Source: Phlyctochytrium arcticum | Lineage: Eukaryota; Chytridiomycota; Chytridiomycetes; Chytridiales; Chytridiaceae | Direction of reading: 5' to 3' | NCBI GenBank assembly: GCA_025602905.1 | Contig: JAHLKI010000001.1 | Location: forward strand, 1,612,001-1,676,000 | DNA length: 64,000 nt | Shown here: positions 10,061-20,235 of the stretch, one piece after another | Position numbering within the stretch: position 1 is the first letter of the stretch | Layout: each line of letters starts with the position of its first letter | Notes under the pieces: generated by a model | Databases searched by the model: none | The model's input: the letters and a program-made list of their open reading frames with translations, nothing else | Told to the model about the DNA's origin: nothing | Translations under genes and position numbers: made by a program

Positions 10061-12316
10061 ATTCTTTTTCCTTTTGGAGTTTTTTGGGTGGAAAGTGTGG
10101 GCAGGATCTTGGACAATTCCTTCGGGGAGGTTTTTTTGGGAGTAGTTGTGGGGCAGATCAGATCTTGTCGATCTCCGGATAGAAGATGCCGTAGCGAGAA
10201 CGCGTCGGCAATCGCAGGATGCCCGATACCCTTCATTTCGAGATCGTGTGCTTTTTCGAAAAGCTTTGGAACCCCATCTCTTGTTTGGTGCTGGAAGCAC
10301 AACTAGCCATCAGAAGAGAGGCAGCGAAGGTTGGTGCGCCATCCAAGATCTTGCGTTTATGATACGACTCGAGGGACATGCCGGCCGATGCCTATGATAC
10401 CCTCAGCTGGCAGCGTCGTTAAATGTCATTCAGGTACGAAAGCTTCTCAGGACAGAGGATATCTGTGGATCTACAAAGAAAAAGCGAGAATGTTGCGTGA
10501 AGACAAGAACGAGATATCAGCCCATTGCTGCAACATCCGCCTTTGGGAACCTTGAGCGCCGGAATATGGTACAATGATTCCGGCTGCAAAACGCCGTTGC
10601 AGATATCCAGTAACGGATCTGGAGGAGGATCCCCGCTCCGGAACCTTGTCAAGATGCGATTGGAGCGTTCCATGCGAGCACTTTCTGAATGTCTAGCGAT
10701 GAAGTGTCCTGTCAGTGTTGAGAGCCTCAGAACCGGAAAAGGACACAATTTGGATTATCTGTTGGTGCTGGACACAGCTGCTTTTGTAGTGTCCAATCAG
10801 GAAAGAACGACGGTTGCCATTTGGAAATGCTCTTTTCTACGGTCAATGGGGAGGGTTATTTGTACAAGGCAAGGACTGGAAGGGTACCAAGAATATTGTT
10901 GAAAGGCTTCCGCCGCTTACCTTGCGATGATTGCGTCTTCATTCACGAGAGAAAGAAACTGGCAGCAGCATATGTTCTGGACGACTTTTTCCTTGCCGGC
11001 AAACCAAACGATCTGGATAAACTATCTGGAGTGGAAACAAGAACGTGTATCAGTCAACGCCGGAATGAACCGTTACCAACTGATTGGCATCTCTGGCATC
11101 ACACAACAGCACGTATTTCAAGACTCACTAAATCATTGCCTATTCTGGACCACCAAAGACTGCGTTACGGCATCGGACGTACGGCGACTTGCTGAACTTG
11201 GAAATAATTCGATAGCCCGAGACTCTTTTTACCTGGACGCGTTTTTTTTCCCACTGGGGTTTTCCGGTGTATGGTTTTTATCGAGGGGGACTGTTATGAA
11301 ACCAAGCGAATCCCAGCCCATCAAAGCCTGCACATTCGTAAATCGTGCGACGAATCAGTAGCGGTTCCCGCGGCCTGTGTAGTTACTTAATGCTAAAAAA
11401 AAGCGATCGAATGCTGATATATGTAAGTGGTGCTGCAGACGGTAGCTGTAGCCACGGGGGAAATGCCGGAGAGCAACATCTAGAACTCATCGCTGGAGAT
11501 TGCTCTGACACCCCCCGAAGTGTGAGTGCCTGCATCAGACTTTTCTGTGCTAACCGTTTTTATCTAGAATCAATCTAATCGACCTCCAAATCAGTGCGGT
11601 GGATAGACCCCAGCAAAACAGAGTTGCCGAACGCGGAAATCGGACGATGGTGGAAATGGGTCGCGTCTGCTGTTCCAGCAAGTCGGGTCTCTAATCCGTT
11701 TTGCTACCCAGACTTTAGTGATTCAGTGTCAGTTAGAAAATAGAGCGGGTTGAGCCATCGCTATTGGGGTGATGCTATATCGCCAAGGACGAGAAGGCTG
11801 AACATGGGGTTACTATATGCCATGGTTGCAACCAGACCGGATATCGCGGCAGCCGTAGGCTAACTACTACTCCAAGGTCCTGCATTCTGCAACTCGAACT
11901 GTTACACTTCCTAGTTATGCACGCACCCTCTGGGACTCGCACGATTTTCGCCAAGATCTAGTCCGCATCAACGCACAAAATGATACCAGCCTTTCGCACC
12001 CTCGTTTGTGGGCGAATTTTTGATGTCTTTGTTGGCTCACTCTGTACCTATAACGCAATTCCTCGCTCTTGCTCACTTGTAGTAAACTTCTGCCCATCAT
12101 ACGGCTGCGATCAATACGTACCCATTCATATACATACATCCTTTCACTGGTTTTTATGAACAACCAGAACCCCGATAGACACAAGCCTACAGTAGTCCCA
12201 AAAAAAGAAATGTGTCCCTGTACACTTCGCTTCACCCTCCTGGATACCCACCATCACCAGAGCATCACATCCTTCCAACCCATCCTACTCCAAAAACTCC
12301 AAAAGGAAAAGAGAAT
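10061..12316. mobile_element. Decayed Ty1/copia retrotransposon fragments between inverted tRNA-Ile genes
   Basis: Several translated fragments on the + strand match copia Pol. About 10880-11030 gives a reverse transcriptase stretch (CDDCVFIHERKK followed by YVLDDFFLAGKPND, a YVDD box with one extra residue). 11599-11694 gives the end of an integrase core (PQQNRVAERGNRTMVEMGR), then a stop. About 11800-11860 gives GLLYAMVATRPDIAAAVG, the conserved segment between RT and RNase H. The frames are broken by stops and shifts. One RT piece lies upstream of the integrase piece, so the remains are rearranged or come from more than one insertion. No LTR pair was found. Insertion close to tRNA genes is usual for copia-type elements. 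It is not functional. Confidence 0.75.
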
Positions 12317-12389
12317 GCTCCGCACAGGGGTCGAACCTGTGACCTTGGCGTTATTAGCACCACGCTCTAACCAACTGAGCTAGCGGAGC
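12317..12389 (-). tRNA. tRNA-Ile (AAU anticodon), inverted copy
   Basis: Exact reverse complement of the tRNA at 9988-10060, 73 nt, no intron. The downstream flank (ATTCTCTTTTCC...) and the upstream flank (ACGAATATAAACAAAC) also resemble those of the other copy, so the duplicated unit was larger than the tRNA. Both T arm and anticodon are intact. Confidence 0.97.
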
Positions 12390-14165
12390 CGAAACTCGAT
12401 GGAATCCGGAGCGCAAAGTTTGTTTATATTCGTATCAAAACACGAAAATTTTGGTTGTACCGCGCCGTGGGCTGGATGACTTGGATGACTTGAGCAGCCT
12501 CTGATGTGGACTCCCATGAACGCTCAATTGGTTGTGTGGATCTCTTATGCGGAATGTGACAATTTGGCTGTCAATGAGATCGACGTTTTGTCCGCCGAGT
12601 ATGTGTAAAAATCTGTGTTCTCCATCATCGACAAGATCAACAGTTATTGATCCAAAAACCTGTAACCATTTTATCTCGTCCATCACAAAGATATTCAATC
12701 TAATTGGCAGTGCTCGATGGATTTGCAAAGTGAACTCTGTGGGCAAATGTCAAAAATGGAGTGTCACGGCAAAATCAAATATGTTGTAATGTTGCTAATA
12801 GAGATCACTGTTTAATAGCGAACTTATGTGTGCGTATGCTTTGGTCCTCGGATCTGATTGTCTATTCTGTTCTCCGGTGAAGTTCTCAAGTTCTCAACCT
12901 GTATCCTCCCTAGCGGAGTTACGAGTACATGTGTTTACGTAATGCATTAGGATCTCGAATGGTCATCCCATTGACCGGATTCATAACAAAATCAACGAAC
13001 TGCCAAATTTAAACGAACCATCGATCGAAAGCGAAAAATGTTGAATTCACCGAAATCAAAGCATGAATGACTTTTTATCTCTGTCGAAATCAAGTATTGC
13101 CGGCTAGTGAGCCTCAGCAGAGAGAGACCTGGTCTTCCAGACCGCAGCGCATTACAACCCGCGGCTGATGACAGATGTAATGTTTTCAAGCAAAAAAATT
13201 GGAAGTGCATTGCCAGTAGGATGATAACGTATATGGGAAGAGGAGAGGTCGCGGATAGTGTGCAAAACCCAACGGTCCTATAGAACGGTGCACATCCCAA
13301 CCGTCCCGCGCGCCTTTTTCTTTTCCCAATGCAACTCATACCACACATATTGGATGATCAATAGATCAATGATATTAGTTCCTTTGTTGTTCTTCACTTT
13401 CTCGAACCAAAGCACAAACGCAATGTCATGTTCACTTACGCGCAGCAAGACTGTGCCAATCCGTGGGAACATTTCAGGGAAAATATTGAATCAATCGTCT
13501 TCAAAAAAGTTCAAAGCAGGTGTGCGGTAGCGTCCATGTGAGGTAGGGTCTTCGTAGTATTAGCAATCAAGGAAACCATCAATTCTGCGATCAAGTTTGG
13601 TTGGCTCGCAGAGCAAATGTCTTAACGAAAACAACGTACTGCTGCGACCTACTACCTCATAATAATGTCAAACCGTCAAACCGGGTATTTCCCCCGCCTG
13701 TGGTTTTCCAGTCTTAGAATGCAGCATGAACCCAAGGGAACTAGATGCTGGAAAATCATATCTGGTGTATCACTGTATGAATGCAAACGAAATAGCATCT
13801 TCGGCGAAAAACAAGATTGCGCAGCGTGAGACCACATTTGACGACGAGTTGACGAAATGGTAACACTTGATTTACCGGCATAAAAAATCACCGTCTCAAT
13901 CTTGATGAACGACCAACTTTGACAACCAGAGGGTGTTTCTGGGCAACGTATAGCATACATGAGCTACACTCCGACGCATAAAAGTATACATTGGACAGCC
14001 AAACTTGGCTATGGCTTACATCTTGCGTGAACATAGAATACAAATTTGAGAGGTGATACTGATACTTGGAAGCAGTCTTATTACACATCTCTAAAGCACA
14101 CTTAAACGGCATATACAAGTACATAAAGCAGTGGATGCACAAAACCCGCTTTAACCCCTAGCCTC
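12390..14165. other. Mostly gene-free region with one doubtful reading frame
   Basis: Apart from the weak frame at 12435-12736, no gene is supported on either strand. Open frames are short and without recognisable motifs. Together with the retroelement remains on its left and the decayed HNH duplicate on its right, it looks like eroded sequence. Confidence 0.45.
12435..12736 (-). CDS. Possible exon of a small nucleoplasmin-like-fold protein (doubtful)
   Basis: Reading from a plausible 3' splice site (TTTGCCCACAG) there is an open frame of about 100 codons. Its pattern, ITVDLVDDGEHRFLHIL followed by VTFRIRDPHNQLSVHG, recalls the all-beta nucleoplasmin-like domain of fungal and plant nuclear FKBPs, which have alternating strands ending in an NxLxVHG-like turn. 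It then ends in a Ser/Lys/Arg tail. No convincing upstream exon with a start codon was found. It could be a 5'-truncated gene, a remnant, or a chance frame. Confidence 0.25.
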
Positions 14166-14500
14166 GCATGCCGTCTATCCACACCCATCTATTGCCTAAG
14201 CGACTTCGTACCGCTTCTTGTCCGCGTAAGGTCTCAAACCCGCATAATGTAGACTTTCACCAGCGTAGCGGGGAACCAGACTAGTGGGGATAATGTTGCG
14301 ATTGAAACGCTGGAAACGTTTGATATCCACCAGCATGTCGTCTGGAAACATGCATCCGACCCACTTGCATTCGCGGGTAACTGGCAGACTTCCATGCCCC
14401 AACGTTTTGTTGTCGAACGTGGGATGTATGACCGATTGGTAGGCGAGGCATGTGTTGATTTCGGATGGAGTTGCCTCTGATGAAGACAGAAATCGTTGAT
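14166..14500 (-). pseudogene. Decayed partial duplicate of the neighbouring HNH-protein gene (3' part)
   Basis: Just downstream of the HNH gene, the same strand repeats its 3' end imperfectly. A TGTGGATAGACGGCATG match occurs at about 14166-14182 and again at about 14538-14554 inside the gene. Further upstream, a diverged CLAYQSVIHPTFDNKTLGHG corresponds to CRPCHSAIHRMIDNKTLARE of the intact gene. The zinc/metal residues (second Cys, His) are lost, and the spacing is expanded by about 150 bp. It is best read as an old tandem duplication that has lost function. Confidence 0.65.
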
Positions 14501-14509
14501 CGTGACAGA

Positions 14510-15190
14510 CTACCTCCGATACTTTAATCCCCACTTCACATGCCGTCTATCCACATCCTTCTGCTTCGCAGCCCACCCCACCCACTTCCTTACCCCCTCA
14601 TGTCCCATTAACGCCTCCAAACTCGCATACTCTCGCGCCAAAGTCTTGTTATCAATCATGCGATGGATGGCCGAATGGCACGGACGGCATATATGGATTC
14701 CGGACTGGGTTTGGGCGGTGGTGATGAGATTGCGTTTCAAGAGCAGGGAGTGGGTTTGGCGAGGATAGAGGTGGTGGAATGTGAGGGGCATGGATCGAGT
14801 ACATAGTGCACAGAGCCCTTCATCGTCGTCGGCATCATCATCTTCCTCGTCGTCGTCTTCATCTTGGTCCTCACTCACTGGATGTGAGTCGGTATCCAAG
14901 TCCTCCTCCTGATTTTGATCCAGAACAGATGCTTCCAGATTGGCTTGTACTTGAGCTAGTATTTCTCTGGCGGTCTCACTTTCCACCCCGACTAAATCCG
15001 CTACATGATCTACTATTTCAGACTCGACTGACCCTTCCCATTCATCTGATATGAACTTGGCGATTTCCTTGACATCTTCGGAGGATATATCAGAGAGATG
15101 AACAGCGATCGCATCAGAAATCAAATCAATCAATGACAATGTCTGATTCGCTTTGGTGGGTAATTCGACGTTGTTTCTGCGGGACATCAT
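14510..15190 (-). CDS. HNH-type protein with C-terminal CxxC...HH...CxxC...H metal motif
   Basis: Single exon, 226 aa. The first 95 residues are helical and acidic; residues about 104-125 are a run of Asp/Glu. The C-terminal 95 residues carry LCALCTRSMPLTFHHLYPRQ, then IHICRPCHSAIHRMIDNKTL and a basic WVGWAAKQKDVDRRHVKW tail. This is the arrangement of a family of HNH-like proteins shared by bacteria and fungi (CxxC, HHL-PR, CxxCHxxIH). Nuclease activity is likely from the family but not shown. Two ATGs are adjacent (15190 and 15187). A decayed duplicate of its 3' part lies directly downstream. It shares a 309-bp spacer with mitochondrial HSP70, whose 3' end faces this gene's start. Confidence 0.8.
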   Translation of the reverse strand: MMSRRNNVELPTKANQTLSLIDLISDAIAVHLSDISSEDVKEIAKFISDEWEGSVESEIVDHVADLVGVESETAREILAQVQANLEASVLDQNQEEDLDTDSHPVSEDQDEDDDEEDDDADDDEGLCALCTRSMPLTFHHLYPRQTHSLLLKRNLITTAQTQSGIHICRPCHSAIHRMIDNKTLAREYASLEALMGHEGVRKWVGWAAKQKDVDRRHVKWGLKYRR

Positions 15191-15499
15191 CGGAGAAACT
15201 CAAACCGGTGAAACCGTCATCAAACTAGTTGGCACCAACTGTTCGCTGTTCGCAGTCGGCAAATGTAAATCGACGCGCATTCCGATCGGTGAGACAAATG
15301 ATTTGTTTACCAAAAAATTTCGATTATGTCAATGATCAAATGGGTGAATTGAATGAAGTGAAAAATACAAAAGAACTATCTAATAAAAATATACTAGCTA
15401 AATAAACTAACGCTGTGGGGGCCAGGAGTGTGGCCGTGTGATGATGATGGAGTGATGATGGGGTGGGATGATATGTTGAATTGTGACAGAGGGTGACAC

Positions 15500-17706
15500 T
15501 TAGTTCTTCTTCTCACCGTCCTTCTTGTCGTTTACGTCCTTGTATTCGGCGTCAACGGTGGATGATGAGTTGTTGTTGTTGTTGTCGGCGGTGCGGCTCT
15601 TGTAAACCATCTCGAAGAGCTTCAGGGAAGCTTGCTGGAGCTCACCGTACTTCTCCTTGATAGTCTCGGCAGAGTTCTCTTCAGGTCCCTTGGCAAGCAT
15701 TTCACGGATGGCGGCAATTTGTGTTCGGATCTTGGTGATCTCTTCCTTGTCCAACTTGTCCTTGAAGTCGTTGATAGCCTTCTCGGTGTCGTTGATGATG
15801 TTTTCGGCGTGGTTGGTAGCCTCAATGACGTCCTTGCGCTTCTTGTCCGTCTCAGCGAATTGTTCGGCGGTGTTGATCATGTTCTCGATCTCAGAGTCAG
15901 ACAATCCTGAAGAGGCGGCAATAGTCATGGACTGGTCCTTTCCGGTAGCCTTGTCACGGGCACCGACATTGACGATACCATCGGCATCAATGTCGAAGGT
16001 AACCTCAATCTGGGGAACACCACGGGGAGCAGGTGGGATACCAACAAGGTTGAACTGTCCGAGAAGCTTGTTGTCCTTGACCAACTCACGCTCACCCTGG
16101 AAGACCTTGATCTCGACCTGGGTCTGACCGTCGGCGGCAGTGGAGAAGACTTGGCTCTTCTTGGTTGGGATAGTGGTGTTACGGCTGATCAAACGAGTGA
16201 AAACTCCTCCGAGGGTCTCGATACCGAGGGAAAGAGGGGTAACATCAAGAAGCAAAAGCTTGTCAACTTCACCAGAGAGGACACCACCTTGAATGGCAGC
16301 ACCGACAGCAACGGCTTCATCAGGGTTGACACTCTTGGATGGATCACGGCCGAAAAGAGACTTGACGGTTTCCTGGACCTTGGGCATACGGGACATACCA
16401 CCAACAAGAAGAACCTCGGTGATTTCGTTGGAAGAGATGCCAGCATCCTTCAAGGCCTTTTTGCAAGGCTCGATGGTGCGGTCAATGAGAGGCTTGGTAA
16501 GAGACTCAAATTGGGATCGGGTGAGCTTCATATTAATGTGCTTGGGACCGGTAGCGTCGGCGGTAATGTAGGGAAGGTTGATCTCGGTTTGCATGGTGGA
16601 TGACAGCTCAATCTTTGCCTTCTCGGCGGCCTCACGGATACGCTGAATGGCCATGCGGTCTTTGCCGACGTCAATGTTCTGCTCCTTCTTGAACTCGTTC
16701 ATGATGTGGTTGACAAGGACAATGTCAAAGTCCTCACCGCCAAGATGGGTGTCACCGTTTGTTGACTTGACTTCGAAAACACCGTGTTGGAGTTCAAGAA
16801 TTGAGATATCGAAAGTACCACCGCCCAAATCGTAGACAGCGACAACCTTGTCACCAGCCTTTTCCAGACCGTAGGCAAGGGCAGCAGCCGTTGGCTCGTT
16901 GATGACACGCTTAACATCGAGACCAGCAATGACACCGGCATCCTTTGTCGCCTGACGTTGGGCATCGTTAAAGTAAGCGGGGACAGTGACAACAGCGTAC
17001 TTGGGTTCAGTTCCGAGGAAGTTCTGGGCAGTCTCCTTCATCTTTTGCAGGATAAAAGCTCCAACCTGAGCAGGAGAGTACTTCTTTCCGCGGGCTTCAA
17101 CCCAGGCATCACCGTTGGTGTGCTTGATGATTTTGAAAGATGAGACGGCAATATCCTTCTGGACCTCGTGGTCTTCGAATCGACGACCGATCAATCGCTT
17201 GGTGGCGAAAAGTGTGTTTTCTGGGTTGACGACGGCCTGGCGCTTGGCGGGGGTTCCGACAATCAATTCACCTTCCTTGGAAAAGGCAACTACTGATGGG
17301 GTGGTACGGCCTCCCTCGTTGTTTTCAATGACACGTGGGGTCTTTCCGTCCATGACTGATAGCAATCAATAGTCAGTATGAGAGGCTCGCATTTTTGCAA
17401 AAAGACAGATCAAATACTCACCGGCAACACAAGAATTTGTTGTTCCCAAATCAATACCAATGACTTGTCCCTGGACCTTGTCACTGGCGTAACGAGCGAA
17501 AACGCTGACGGGGCCATTTGAGAGTGGCAGCTGTTAAAAGAGATAAAAATGAGTTTTGCGTCCAGGACAAAAAAACGGAATCCTGTCGGATTTCAGCATC
17601 CCCACATCCGGAATGCTGATCTCGACGAGATCTTCCTAGTGGTACTTACACCGGCAGGTCGCACTCGGGACGCCAGAGGACGATATGCGCGCGACAAGTT
17701 GTACAT
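15500..17706 (-). CDS. SSC1: Mitochondrial HSP70 chaperone
   Basis: Three exons (17706-17650, 17530-17422, 17355-15500) encode 673 aa. Exon 1 plus the start of exon 2 give an Arg-rich, Ser-rich presequence ([19 protein letters not shown]), as for matrix import. The ATPase domain begins [19 protein letters not shown] and continues through [36 protein letters not shown] and [16 protein letters not shown]. The linker [18 protein letters not shown], the beta-sandwich substrate domain and a helical lid follow. The tail lacks the cytosolic EEVD and ends DKKDGEKKN. Its role is ATP-driven preprotein import and folding in the mitochondrial matrix with TIM44, GrpE and J proteins. Codon choice is strongly biased (GAG, AAG, GTC), as expected of an abundant protein. 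Confidence 0.97.
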
Positions 17707-18076
17707 GGCGGCGATCTTGTGGAGTGGGGGAAAAAGCAGCGAGCTAACCGAGAGAGTCTGGGCGAGCGGGCGAGTCCTTTTTATAAAAAAGCGACGTCGG
17801 AATTTGCAGCAGAAGCCGATCGAAACTGCAGCCGCGCGGGTTGCCATCCGCGTTGCTAGGCTGCGTCGGCCACCCAAAATTCCCCAAACGTGGTCGGCAA
17901 CGACTGGGCAGCCAATACACTCTTTACCAGGGACATTAGGGGCGAGCAGCAGAAGGTGCTGAACGAGTGCATTCAGGGATGAACTGCTCGGGAGCTAGTG
18001 AACAAGTTCCTTCCTGCACACGCCTGCATTATAGCTCCAGGATTATACATGCAACCTCCGCCTCAGATTTCACCAA
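17707..18076. other. HSP70 promoter region up to tRNA-Glu
   Basis: 370 bp holding the HSP70 promoter, with a TATA element at 17778-17785, and the 5' flank of the tRNA-Glu gene. No gene seen. Confidence 0.5.
17778..17785 (-). promoter_or_regulatory. TATA box of mitochondrial HSP70
   Basis: Reads TATAAAAA on the minus strand, 72 bp upstream of the HSP70 ATG. No perfect three-unit heat-shock element was recognised around it. Confidence 0.6.
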
Positions 18077-18148
18077 TCCTCATTGGTCCAGTGGTTAGGA
18101 TTCCACGCTCTCACCGTGGCGGCCAGGGTTCGATTCCCTGATGGGGAA
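18077..18148 (+). tRNA. tRNA-Glu (CUC anticodon)
   Basis: 72 nt without an intron. Acceptor stem TCCTCAT/ATGGGGA, anticodon loop CTCTCAC (CTC) and T loop GGTTCGATTCC are intact, and a T8 terminator follows. Identical copies lie on the minus strand at 19716-19787 and 53815-53886. Confidence 0.97.
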
Positions 18149-18312
18149 ACTTTTTTTTGGTGACTATAACGTGAAGTCACTTTTTTTTTGATTTTGGTAC
18201 CCACCACCCGGCAGTCTGAACGGCACCGGCATACATTGATGGCTTATGCTATGAAATGTATTTACTATATGTACAGGTTTGCTTCAGTTGATTCCGAAAA
18301 GTTGAGATCAAA

Positions 18313-19410
18313 TCAAACTTCCTCCCTCCAGTCACCTCGATCCGCCAACGCCTTCTTCACAAACGGTCGCAAGTAGATGACTTCAAAATGATTTACTTCA
18401 AATCCCTGGGCGTCCGATCGCCACTGCTTGCTCGGGGATGTATAACTCTTCCCACCCAAATTCATAATCGCGTGGTGCATCGCACGCAGCTCGGGAGATG
18501 TCAAATCGCTGAGGAAATACGGGACATACTTACATCGAACAAAGTTGTAGCCGGGTGAGGACCTGCTGGCTTTGATGGCTGCACATCCAATGATGCGTAA
18601 TGTTTCTACCGTCCATTGCAAAAGAAGAAAGATGCGGAGAGCTTCCACGGCCAGCATGGATTGGGTTACAGGCCGCACAAGTTGTGGTATGACACCGGGT
18701 TCAGAAGTCTTTGGTGGTGGGGATGACGAGGTGGAAGGAGTAGTGATGGCAGCGGCGGCGGCGGTAGGCGGAGGCTGTGAATGGTTCTCGGCAGCGGCTA
18801 GCGTCCGAACTATATGTGCTGATGTTGCGTTTGTTTGTGGTGGTGCTGGTGCTGTTGAGGACCCGGTCGTCTGCCCGGGTTCGAAAAGCTCACATCCCAG
18901 TCCGATCGAGGAACTTGCAAGGGTATCTTCCGGAACCGTCTCAACAGTGCCGTATTGGATTCCGCACTGAATCAATGCCGTTCTGGCCCGCTCGTCCGCC
19001 GCCAGCCTCTCCACCGCATCCTTCATGTCCTCGACTACAATCTTTTGCCGCTTGGCCAGAAAGTGAAACACAGCGCCTGGGTCATTCTTGATTTTCGGGT
19101 CTTCATCACGGCCTCCACTCGTTAACTTCCGACGACAGCGGCTTTCCACATCGATTTCGGTTGAAGTGAACGGAACTCGAGAGTTACAGGTCGACAGAAC
19201 CCGCAGTAGTTCTGGGGAGAAAGTCCGAGGAAGTAGGGATTGGTATATGTATGAGGCATTGACTTTCAAGACATCTCTCCACGACTTGCTGGCGCGAGAG
19301 AGTCGAGATAGGTTGAGTGGTGTCAGATATACCGCAATGGCGAGGACACAGTCGATCGGCAGTGTACCTATCGTGACATTGGAAAGGCGGATCGATGTCG
19401 ATGCAACCAT
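18313..19410 (-). CDS. F-box protein, otherwise unrecognised
   Basis: Single exon, 365 aa. The N-terminus (IGTLPIDCVLAIAVYLTPLN, then LSRLSRASKSWRDVLKVNAS) is an F-box, the Skp1-binding module of SCF ligases. The middle contains a long Ala/Pro/Thr/Ser-rich linker (about residues 180-245). The C-terminal third is folded-looking (YNFVRCKYVPYFLSDLTSPE, LGGKSYTSPSKQW), without repeats such as WD40 or LRR, so the substrate class is unknown. The gene lies exactly between two inverted identical tRNA-Glu genes. Confidence 0.75.
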   Translation of the reverse strand: MVASTSIRLSNVTIGTLPIDCVLAIAVYLTPLNLSRLSRASKSWRDVLKVNASYIYQSLLPRTFSPELLRVLSTCNSRVPFTSTEIDVESRCRRKLTSGGRDEDPKIKNDPGAVFHFLAKRQKIVVEDMKDAVERLAADERARTALIQCGIQYGTVETVPEDTLASSSIGLGCELFEPGQTTGSSTAPAPPQTNATSAHIVRTLAAAENHSQPPPTAAAAAITTPSTSSSPPPKTSEPGVIPQLVRPVTQSMLAVEALRIFLLLQWTVETLRIIGCAAIKASRSSPGYNFVRCKYVPYFLSDLTSPELRAMHHAIMNLGGKSYTSPSKQWRSDAQGFEVNHFEVIYLRPFVKKALADRGDWREEV

Positions 19411-19715
19411 CCCCTATACAGTGTCCGGTTCAGCGAGAGTCCTCTGTATGTGAAGAGAGGTAGGTAATTGCTTTTGGAGAACTGCCAAACCTCCGGCAAA
19501 AACCCAAAACTGCTGCAACTGCTGCTGACTTGATGACTTGCATCTGTGTAACGTGACAGGGACATCGCAAACCGGGCAAAATCGCAAACAGGGACTCATT
19601 TGTACATCTCGCAAAGCATTCCTCTCCGAAGCACGATGGTGCAGAGGGTGAAGGAGGTAAAAAAAACGGTCCGAAACAACACCTTGTGTGCAAGCAACAG
19701 AAGCCAAAAAGCTAT
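19411..19715. other. Spacer between the F-box gene and the inverted tRNA-Glu
   Basis: 305 bp with CAGCAG/CTGCTG runs near 19510. It is the promoter side of the F-box gene. No gene seen. Confidence 0.4.
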
Positions 19716-19787
19716 TTCCCCATCAGGGAATCGAACCCTGGCCGCCACGGTGAGAGCGTGGAATCCTAACCACTGGACCAATGAGGA
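19716..19787 (-). tRNA. tRNA-Glu (CUC anticodon), inverted copy
   Basis: Exact reverse complement of 18077-18148, 72 nt, CTC anticodon. It shares the CACCAA immediately upstream with that copy. With it, this gene forms an inverted pair enclosing the F-box gene. Confidence 0.97.
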
Positions 19788-20235
19788 TTGGTGCAAAGTA
19801 CATTTTGAGGGCTACATGGATACGTAGGAAAATTGTGAGGTCCGCACCTATCGCCAAGACTTCCCTGTTTGTCATTTGGGAAGGGCAAATGAGTGCCTGT
19901 AATGCGTTATGTCAAGTCAGGATGGGGGTGGACACTCTGGACCCCGATGGAATCGAGAGGTCAAGCTGATGGTGTTGATGGTGAACGATATGTGCTGGAC
20001 GGTACGGTTCCGGCAGCCAAATGTCCCAAGAAGGCAAAGAATTGCGGAAGGAGAGCAAGGTATCAATTTCATTGAGGACGCCAAAATTACAGCACCAAAG
20101 AGTAAGTGAGGCCGAGACCGGCTTAGATACCTCACTATCAAAATCTATCTATCTACTGTATAAACGAGGAAAGGGAAAATGCATTGCGGAGGGGATGGGT
20201 GAGGTGCGGTAAATATGAGGATGGGAGTGAATAAC
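19788..20235. other. Spacer downstream of the secreted nuclease
   Basis: 448 bp with no gene supported; 3' side of the nuclease gene and 5' flank of the tRNA-Glu. Confidence 0.4.

Noticed and set aside
10061..12316. LTRs for the copia remains
   Set aside because: No pair of long direct repeats with TG...CA ends could be found around the coding fragments.
9988..12389. Inverted tRNA-Ile genes as terminal inverted repeats of a DNA transposon
   Set aside because: The arms are functional tRNA genes plus short flanks, no target-site duplication was seen, and the interior holds copia fragments rather than a transposase.
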